A stretch of 64,000 bases of DNA from Cylicocyclus nassatus (lineage: Eukaryota; Nematoda; Chromadorea; Rhabditida; Strongylidae): the NCBI GenBank assembly GCA_958299035.1, contig CATQJL010000001.1, positions 49,726,461 to 49,790,460 on the forward strand, read 5' to 3'. Positions 55,493 through 64,000 of the stretch are shown piece after piece (position 1 is the stretch's first letter; the number at the start of each line of letters is the position of its first letter). Below the pieces are notes generated by a model. That model did no database searches. It was not told the origin of the DNA and saw nothing but the letters and a program-made list of their open reading frames with translations. The position numbers were made by a program, and so were the translations under genes.

Positions 55493-58470
55493 CTATCGGT
55501 CTGTAAGCGGCACGTAGGGCAACTCGATCGGGCAGGGAAATAAATTTTTGTACTTTGGGGCAGTTCTTACAATTTTCAAACGGTCTTCAAGCAGCACATA
55601 TGGCATAAATTTCTTTTTTGAATAGTTACTATCGGTCTGTAAGCCGCACGTAGGGCAACTCGATCGGGCAGGCAAACAGATTTTTGTGTGTTTGGGGCAG
55701 TTGTTACAATTTTCAAACGGTCTTCAAGCGGCATATAGGGCAAAATTTCCTTTTTGAATAGTTAGTATCGGTCTGTAAGCGGCACGTGGGGCAACTCGAT
55801 CGGGCAGGGAAATAAATTTTTGTACTTTGGGGCAGTTCTTACAATTTTCAAACGGTCTTCAAGCGGCACATAGGGCATAAATTTCTTTTTTTGAATAGTT
55901 ACTATCGGTCTGTAAGCGGCACGTAGGGCAACTCGATCGCGCAGGGAAACAGATTCTTGTATGTTTGGGGCAGTTCTTATAATTTTTGAACGGTCTTCAA
56001 GCGGCACATAGGGCATAGATTTCTTTTTTGAATAGTTACTATCGGTCTGTAAGCGGCACGTAGGGCAACTTGATCGGGCAGGGAAACAGATTTTTGTGTG
56101 TTTGGGGCAGTTCTTACAATTTTAAAACGGTCTTCAAGCGGCATATAGGGCAAAATTTCCTTTTTGAATACTTACTATCGGTCTGTAAGCGGCACGTAGG
56201 GCAACTCGATCGGGCAGGGAAATAAATTTTTGTACTTTGGGGCAGCTCTTACAATTTTCAAACGGTCTTCAAGCGGCACATAGGGCATAAATTTCCTTTT
56301 TGAATACTTACTATCGGTCTGTAAGTGGCACGTAGGGCAACTCGATCGGGCAGGGAAATAGATTTTTGTACGTTTGGGGCAGTTCTTATAATTTTTGAAC
56401 GGTCTTCAAGCGGCACATAGGGCATAGAATTCTTTTTTGAATAGTTACTATCGGTCTGTAAGCGGCACGTAGGGCAACTCGATCGGGAAGGGAAATAGAT
56501 TTTTGTACGTTTGGGGCAGTTCTTAAAATTTTTGAACGGGCTTCAAGCGGCACATAGGGCATAAATTTCTTTTTTGAATAGTTACTATCGGTCTGTAAGC
56601 GGCACGTAGGGCAACTCGATCGGGCAGGGAAATAAATTTTTGTACTTTGGGGCAGTTCTTACAATTTTCAAACGGTCTTCAAGCAGCACATATGGCATAA
56701 ATTTCTTTTTTGAATAGTTACTATCGGTCTGTAAGCCGCACGTAGGGCAACTCGATCGGGCAGGCAAACAGATTTTTGTGTGTTTGGGGCAGTTCTTACA
56801 ATTTTCAAACGGTCTTCAAGCGGCATATAGGGCAAAATTTCCTTTTTGAATAGTTAGTATCGGTCTGTAAGCGGCACGTGGGGCAACTCGATCGGGCAGG
56901 GAAATAAATTTTTGTACTTTGGGGCAGTTCTTATAATTTTTGAACGGTCTTCAAGCGGCACATAGGGCATAGATTTCTTTTTTGAATAGTTACTATCGGT
57001 CTGTAAGCGGCACGTAGGGCAACTTGATCGGGCAGGGAAACAGATTTTTGTGTGTTTGGGGCAGTTCTTACAATTTTCAAACGGTCTTCAAGCGGCATAT
57101 AGGGCAAAATTTCCTTTTTGAATACTTACTATCGGTCTGTAAGCAGCACGTAGGGCAACTCGATCGGGCAGGGAAATAAATTTTTGTACTTTGGGGCAGT
57201 TCTTATAATTTTTGAACGGTCTTCAAGCGGCACATAGGGCATAGAATTTTTTTTTTGAATAGTTACTATCGGTCTGTAAGCGGCACGTAGGGCAACTCGA
57301 TCGGGAAGGGAAATAGATTTTTGTACGTTTGGAGCAGTTCTTAAAATTTTTGAACGGGCTTCAAGCGGCACGTAGGGCATAAACTTTCTTTTTGAATAGT
57401 TACTATCGGTCTGTAAGCGGCACGTAGGGCAACTCGATCGGGCAGGGAAACAGATTTTTGTGTGTTTGGGGCAGTTCTTACAATTTTCAAACGGTCTTCA
57501 AGCGGCATATAGGGCAAAATTTCCTTTTTGAATAGTTACTATCGGTCTGTAAGCGGCACGTAGGGCAACTCGATCGGGCAGGGAAATAAATTTTTGTACT
57601 TTGGGGCAGTTCTTACAATTTTCAAACGGTCTTCAAGCAGCACATATGGCATAAATTTCTTTTTTGAATAGTTACTATCGGTCTGTAAGCCGCACGTAGG
57701 GCAACTCGATCGGGCAGGCAAACAGATTTTTGTGTGTTTGGGGCAGTTCTTACAATTTTCAAACGGTCTTCAAGCGGCATATAGGGCAAAATTTCCTTTT
57801 TGAATAGTTAGTATCGGTCTGTAAGCGGCACGTGGGGCAACTCGATCGGGCAGGGAAATAAATTTTTGTACTTTGGGGCAGTTCTTACAATTTTCAAACG
57901 GTCTTCAAGCGGCACATAGGGCATAAATTTCTTTTTTTGAATAGTTACTATCGGTCTGTAAGCGGCACGTAGGGCAACTCGATCGCGCAGGGAAACAGAT
58001 TCTTGTATGTTTGGGGCAGTTCTTATAATTTTTGAACGGTCTTCAAGCGGCACATAGGGCATAGATTTCTTTTTTGAATAGTTACTATCGGTCTGTAAGC
58101 GGCACGTAGGGCAACTTGATCGGGCAGGGAAACAGATTTTTGTGTGTTTGGGGCAGTTCTTACAATTTTCAAACGGTCTTCAAGCGGCATATAGGGCAAA
58201 ATTTCCTTTTTGAATACTTACTATCGGTCTGTAAGCAGCACGTAGGGCAACTCGATCGGGCAGGGAAATAAATTTTTGTACTTTGGGGCAGTTCTTATAA
58301 TTTTTGAACGGTCTTCAAGCGGCACATAGGGCATAGAATTTTTTTTTGAATAGTTACTATCGGTCTGTAAGCGGCACGTAGGGCAACTCGATCGGGAAGG
58401 GAAATAGATTTTTGTACGTTTGGAGCAGTTCTTAAAATTTTTGAACGGGCTTCAAGCGGCACGTAGGGCA
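55493..58470. repeat. Higher-order repeat, 2,046-bp period (15 monomers)
   Basis: Variants at 55493 and 55762 recur at 57539 and 57808 (2,046 bp). A sub-step of 1,092 bp links 55493 to 56585. The variant CAACTTGATCGGG (a PvuI-site loss) marks this block at 56070, 57022 and 58110. Confidence 0.85.
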
Positions 58471-59714
58471 TAAACTTTCTTTTTGAATAGTTACTATCGG
58501 TCTGTAAGCGGCACGTAGGGCAACTCGATCGGGCAGGGAAACAGATTTTTGTGTGTTTGGGGCAGTTCTTACAATTTTCAAACGGTCTTCAAGCGGCATA
58601 TAGGGCAAAATTTCCTTTTTGAATAGTTACTATCGGTCTGTAGGCGGCACGTGGGGCAACTCGATCGGGCAGGGAAATAAATTTTTGTACTTTGGGGCAG
58701 TTCTTACAATTTTCAAACGGTCTTCAAGCGGCACATAGGGCATAAATTTCTTTTGAATAGTTACTATCGGTCTGTAAGCGGCACGTAGGGCAACTCGATC
58801 GCGCAGGGAAACAGATTCTTGTGTGTTTGGGGCAGTTCTTACAATTTTTAAACGGTCTTCAAGCGGCATATAGGGCAAATTTCCTTTTTGAATACTTACT
58901 ATCGGTCTGTAAGCGGCACGTAGGGCAACTCGATCGGGCAGGGAAACAGATTTTTGTGTGTTTGGGGCAGTGCTTACAATTTTCAAACGATCTTCAAGCG
59001 GCATATAGGGCAAAATTTCCTTTTTGAATACTTACTATCGGTCTGCAAGCGGCACGTAGGGCAACTCGATCGGGCAGGGAAATAAATTTTTGTACTTTGG
59101 GGCAGTTCTTACAATTTTCAAACGGTCTTCAAGCGGCACATAGGGCATAAATTTCTTTTGAATAGTTACTATCGGTCTGTAAGCGGCACGTAGGGCAACT
59201 CGATCGGGCAGGGAAACAGATTTTTGTGTGTTTGGGGCAGTTCTTACAATTTTTAAACGGTCTTCAAGCGGCGTATAGGGCAAAATTTCCTTTTTGAATA
59301 CTTACTATCGGTCTGTAAGCGGCACGTAGGGCAACTCGATCGGGCAGGGAAATAAATTTTTGTACTTTGAGGCAGCTCTTACAATTTTCAAACGGTCTTC
59401 AAGCGGCACATAGGGCATAAATTTCCTTTTTGAATACTTACTATCGGTCTGTAAGTGGCACGTAGGGCAACTCGATCGGGCAGGGAAATAGATTTTTGTA
59501 CGTTTGGGGCAGTTCTTATAATTTTTGAACGGTCTTCAAGCGGCACATAGGGCATAGAATTCTTTTTTGAATAGTTACTATCGGTCTGTAAGCGGCACGT
59601 AGGGCAACTCGATCGGGAAGGGAAATAGATTTTTGTACGTTTGGGGCAGTTCTTAAAATTTTTGAACGGGCTTCAAGCGGCACATAGGGCATAAATTTCT
59701 TTTTTGAATAGTTA

Positions 59715-62700
59715 CTATCGGTCTGTAAGCGGCACGTAGGGCAACTCGATCGGGCAGGGAAATAAATTTTTGTACTTTGGGGCAGTTCTTACAATTTTCA
59801 AACGGTCGTCAAGCAGCACATATGGCATAAATTTCTTTTTTGAATAGTTACTATCGGTCTGTAAGCCGCACGTAGGGCAACTCGATCGGGCAGGCAAACA
59901 GATTTTTGTGTGTTTGGGGCAGTTCTTACAATTTTCAAACGGTCTTCAAGCGGCATATAGGGCAAAATTTCCTTTTTGAATAGTTACTATCGGTCTGTAA
60001 GCGGCACGTAGGGCAACTCGATCGGGCAGGGAAACAGATTTTTGTGTGTTTGGGGCAGTTCTTACAATTTTCAAACGGTCTTCAAGCGGCATGTAGGGCA
60101 AAATTTCCTTTTTGAATACTTACTATCGGTCTGTAAGTGGCACGTAGGGCAACTCGATCGGGCAGGGAAATAGATTTTTGTACGTTTGGGGCAGTTCTTA
60201 TAATTTTTGAACGGTCTTCAAGCGGCACATAGGGCATAGAATTCTTTTTTGAATAGTTACTATCGGTCTGTAAGCGGCACGTAGGGCAACTCGATCGGGA
60301 AGGGAAATAGATTTTTGTACGTTTGGGGCAGTTCTTAAAATTTTTGAACGGGCTTCAAGCGGCACATAGGGCATAAATTTCTTTTTTGAATAGTTACTAT
60401 CGGTCTGTAAGCGGCACGTAGGGCAACTCGATCGGGCAGGGAAATAAATTTTTGTACTTTGGGGCAGTTCTTACAATTTTCAAACGGTCGTCAAGCAGCA
60501 CATATGGCATAAATTTCTTTTTTGAATAGTTACTATCGGTCTGTAAGCCGCACGTAGGGCAACTCGATAGGGCAGGCAAACAGATTTTTGTGTGTTTGGG
60601 GCAGTTCTTACAATTTTCAAACGGTCTTCAAGCGGCATATAGGGCAAAATTTCCTTTTTGAATAGTTACTATCGGTCTGTAAGCGGCACGTAGGGCAACT
60701 CGATCGGGCAGGGAAACAGATTTTTGTGTGTTTGGGGCAGTTCTTACAATTTTCAAACGGTCTTCAAGCGGCATGTAGGGCAAAATTTCCTTTTTGAATA
60801 CTTACTATCGGTCTGTAAGCAGCACGTAGGGCAACTCGATCGGGCAGGGAAATAAATTTTTGTACTTTGGGGCAGTTCTTATAATTTTTGAACGGTCTTC
60901 AAGCGGCACATAGGGCATAGAATTTTTTTTGAATAGTTACTATCGGTCTGTAAGCGGCACGTAGGGCAACTCGATCGGGAAGGGAAATAGATTTTTGTAC
61001 GTTTGGAGCAGTTCTTAAAATTTTTGAACGGGCTTCAAGCGGCACGTAGGGCATAAACTTTCTTTTTGAATAGTTACTATCGGTCTGTAAGCGGCACGTA
61101 GGGCAACTCGATCGGGCAGGGAAACAGATTCTTGTGTGTTTGGGGCAGTTCTTACAATTTTTAAACGGTCTTCAAGCGGCATATAGGGCAAAATTTCCTT
61201 TTTGAATACTTACTATCGGTCTGTAAGCGGCACGTAGGGCAACTCGATCGGGCAGGGAAACAGATTTTTGTGTGTTTGGGGCAGTGCTTACAATTTTCAA
61301 ACGATCTTCAAGCGGCATATAGGGCAAAATTTCCTTTTTGAATACTTACTATCGGTCTGCAAGCGGCACGTAGGGCAACTCGATCGGGCAGGGAAATAGA
61401 TTTTTGTACGTTTGGGGCAGTTATTATAATTTTTGAACGGTCTTCAAGCGGCACATAGGGCATAGAATTCTTTTTTGAATAGTTACTATCGGTCTGTAAG
61501 CGGCACGTAGGGCAACTCGATCGGGAAGGGAAATAGATTTTTGTACGTTTGGGGCAGTTCTTAAAATTTTTGAACGGGCTTCAAGCGGCACATAGGGCAT
61601 AAATTTCTTTTTTGAATAGTTACTATCGGTCTGTAAGCGGCACGTAGGGCAACTCGATCGGGCAGGGAAATAAATTTTTGTACTTTGGGGCAGTTCTTAC
61701 AATTTTCAAACGATCTTCACGCAGCACATATGGCATAAATTTCTTTTTTGAATAGTTACTATCGGTCTGTAAGCCGCACGTAGGGCAACTCGATCGGGCA
61801 GGCAAACAGATTTTTGTGTGTTTGGGGCAGTTCTTACAATTTTCAAACGGTCTTCAAGCGGCATATAGGGCAAAATTTCCTTTTTGAATAGTTACTATCG
61901 GTCTGTAAGCGGCACGTAGGGCAACTCGATCGGGCAGGGAAACAGATTTTTGTGTGTTTGGGGCAGTTCTTACAATTTTCAAACGGTCTTCAAGCGGCAT
62001 GTAGGGCAAAATTTCCTTTTTGAATACTTACTATCGGTCTGTAAGCAGCACGTAGGGCAACTCGATCGGGCAGGGAAATAAATTTTTGTACTTTGGGGCA
62101 GTTCTTATAATTTTTGAACGGTCTTCAAGCGGCACATAGGGCATAGAATTTTTTTTGAATAGTTACTATCGGTCTGTAAGCGGCACGTAGGGCAACTCGA
62201 TCGGGAAGGGAAATAGATTTTTGTACGTTTGGAGCAGTTCTTAAAATTTTTGAACGGGCTTCAAGCGGCACGTAGGGCATAAACTTTCTTTTTGAATAGT
62301 TACTATCGGTCTGTAAGCGGCACGTAGGGCAACTCGATCGGGCAGGGAAACAGATTCTTGTGTGTTTGGGGCAGTTCTTACAATTTTTAAACGGTCTTCA
62401 AGCGGCATATAGGGCAAAATTTCCTTTTTGAATACTTACTATCGGTCTGTAAGCGGCACGTAGGGCAACTCGATCGGGCAGGGAAACAGATTTTTGTGTG
62501 TTTGGGGCAGTGCTTACAATTTTCAAACGATCTTCAAGCGGCATATAGGGCAAAATTTCCTTTTTGAATACTTACTATCGGTCTGCAAGCGGCACGTAGG
62601 GCAACTCGATCGGGCAGGGAAACAGATTCTTGTGTGTTTGGGGCAGTTCTTACAATTTTTATACGGTCTTCAAGCGGCATATAGGGCAAAATTTCCTTTT

Positions 62701-64000
62701 TGAATACTTACTATCGGTCTGTAAGCGGCACGTAGGGCAACCCGATCGGGCAGGGAAACAGATTTTTGTGTGTTTGGGGCAGTGCTTACAATTTTCAAAC
62801 GATCTTCAAGCGGCATATAGGGCAAAATTTCCTTTTTGAATACTTACTATCGGTCTGCAAGCGGCACGTAGGGCAACTCGATCGGGCAGGGAAATAGATT
62901 TTTGTACGTTTGGGGCAGTTCTTATAATTTTTGAACGGTCTTCAAGCGGCACATAGGGCATAGAATTCTTTTTTGAATAGTTACTATCGGTCTGTAAGCG
63001 GCACGTAGGGCAACTCGATCGGGAAGGGAAATAGATTTTTGTACGTTTGGGGCAGTTCTTAAAATTTTTGAACGGGCTTCAAGCGGCACATAGGGCATAA
63101 ATTTCTTTTTTGAATAGTTACTATCGGTCTGTAAGCGGCACGTAGGGCAACTCGATCGGGCAGGGAAATAAATTTTTGTACTTTGGGGCAGTTCTTACAA
63201 TTTTCAAACGATCTTCACGCAGCACATATGGCATAAATTTCTTTTTTGAATAGTTACTATCGGTCTGTAAGCCGCACGTAGGGCAACTCGATCGGGCAGG
63301 CAAACAGATTTTTGTGTGTTTGGGGCAGTTCTTACAATTTTCAAACGGTCTTCAAGCGGCATATAGGGCAAAATTTCCTTTTTGAATAGTTACTATCGGT
63401 CTGTAAGCGGCACGTAGGGCAACTCGATCGGGCAGGGAAACAGATTTTTGTGTGTTTGGGGCAGTTCTTACAATTTTCAAACGGTCTTCAAGCGGCATGT
63501 AGGGCAAAATTTCCTTTTTGAATACTTACTATCGGTCTGTAAGCAGCACGTAGGGCAACTCGATCGGGCAGGGAAATAAATTTTTGTACTTTGGGGCAGT
63601 TCTTATAATTTTTGAACGGTCTTCAAGCGGCACATAGGGCATAGAATTTTTTTTGAATAGTTACTATCGGTCTGTAAGCGGCACGTAGGGCAACTCGATC
63701 GGGAAGGGAAATAGATTTTTGTACGTTTGGAGCAGTTCTTAAAATTTTTGAACGGGCTTCAAGCGGCACGTAGGGCATAAACTTTCTTTTTGAATAGTTA
63801 CTATCGGTCTGTAAGCGGCACGTAGGGCAACTCGATCGGGCAGGGAAACAGATTCTTGTGTGTTTGGGGCAGTTCTTACAATTTTTAAACGGTCTTCAAG
63901 CGGCATATAGGGCAAAATTTCCTTTTTGAATAGTTACTATCGGTCTGTAAGCGGCACGTAGGGCAACTCGATCGGGCAGGGAAACAGATTTTTGTGTGTT
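59715..64000. repeat. Higher-order repeats, 682-bp and 1,498-bp steps
   Basis: The variant frame at 59715 recurs at 60397 (682 bp, 5 monomers), and the one at 61623 recurs at 63121 (1,498 bp, 11 monomers). The rare variants CAAACGATCTTCACGCAGCA and GGTCTGCAAGCGGC are shared within this block. It runs off the window end. Confidence 0.85.

Larger units (their letters stand above)
37288..64000. repeat. Satellite array, about 136-bp monomer, about 196 copies
   Basis: CTATCGGTCTGTAAGCGGCA recurs every 134-137 bp (37425, 37562, 37698, 37832, 37968 and so on) from a degenerate first unit at about 37288 to the window end. All monomers are head-to-tail in one orientation with no interruption. Variation is concentrated in a few places: GGAAAT(A/A)AATTTTTGTACTTT versus GGAAACAGATTTTTGTGTGT, CGGGCAGG versus CGCGCAGG or CGGGAAGG, and the length of the T-run before GAATA. 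Within each monomer GGTCTGTAAGCGGCACGTAG and GGTCTTCAAGCGGCACATAG are an internal repeat (about 21 of 25 positions), so the monomer is an old dimer of unequal parts. The 60-127-codon minus-strand frames are monomers read through; since 136 is not a multiple of 3 they end every second monomer, so I do not regard them as genes. Confidence 0.97.

Noticed and set aside
37698..63303. Dozens of 60-127-codon minus-strand frames and a few plus-strand frames with near-identical proteins (PYVPLEDRLKIVRTAP type)
   Set aside because: They are satellite monomers translated. The 136-bp unit shifts frame each repeat, and stops (TDR followed by a stop) recur about every second monomer. No start-site, splice or codon signal separates them from the repeat.
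37288..64000. CRISPR array
   Set aside because: Monomers are contiguous and similar along their whole length; there are no unique spacers, and the host is a eukaryote.
37288..64000. CENP-B box in the satellite
   Set aside because: The required TTCG....A..CGGG pattern is not present in the monomer on either strand.
1..64000. tRNA and rRNA genes
   Set aside because: GGTTCGA-like words (for example near 4018 and 35155) have no matching A-box or acceptor stem; no rRNA core sequence was found.

Overview
The window is nuclear DNA of a multicellular eukaryote, not a prokaryote or organelle. It has no long uninterrupted genes. The coding pieces that can be supported are short exons separated by GT-AG introns, mostly about 44-61 bp with ends such as TTTCAG. 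Such small introns, together with dense miniature transposons of the mariner, hAT and piggyBac types, suggest a nematode or a similar compact-intron invertebrate. This is an inference; no species is claimed. Layout: 1-3.0 kb is mostly unassigned, with two possible minus-strand exons. At 3.0-6.1 kb lies a nest of inverted-repeat elements in and around (TA)n tracts; one contains an exact 25-nt match to the SMART cDNA-synthesis primer (5373-5397), a probable assembly or library artefact. A spliced minus-strand gene lies at 6.8-8.3 kb, possibly reaching 9.2 kb, and carries a repeat in one intron. Repeats and a nested palindromic element occupy 9.5-10.1 kb. At 10.8-12.1 kb are minus-strand exons of a multi-pass membrane protein (LAPTM-like) and of an unidentified neighbour. 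A 521-bp tandem repeat lies at 12.6-13.9 kb, next to a 1-kb mariner-type foldback element (13.9-14.9 kb) that sits in a diverged copy of it. At 15.3-16.5 kb is a decayed hAT-type transposase-like pseudogene. Minus-strand exons at 17.0-18.2 kb appear to be broken by a hAT-type MITE with a perfect 8-bp target duplication. The interval 18.5-27.5 kb is mainly repeats and sequence in which I see no gene. The clearest gene is a plus-strand monocarboxylate-transporter-like (SLC16/MFS) gene. Its TM7-TM8 exons are at 33.46-33.83 kb, possible TM5/TM6 exons are at 27.8-28.9 kb, and the introns between and after them are packed with inverted-repeat elements (28.9-29.8, 30.8-31.7, 31.7-32.2, 34.0-34.7 and 34.7-35.7 kb). 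A minus-strand exon of unknown function lies within that span at 32.7-33.0 kb. From 37.29 kb to the end (26.7 kb) the window is one satellite array of about 196 monomers of about 136 bp. It is built from higher-order blocks (682, 1,089, 1,221, 1,896, 2,046 and 2,177 bp offsets) and runs off the window. No rRNA, tRNA, CRISPR array, complete transposase or full-length gene model could be supported. Exon calls come from reading frame and splice-site agreement by eye and need transcript support.
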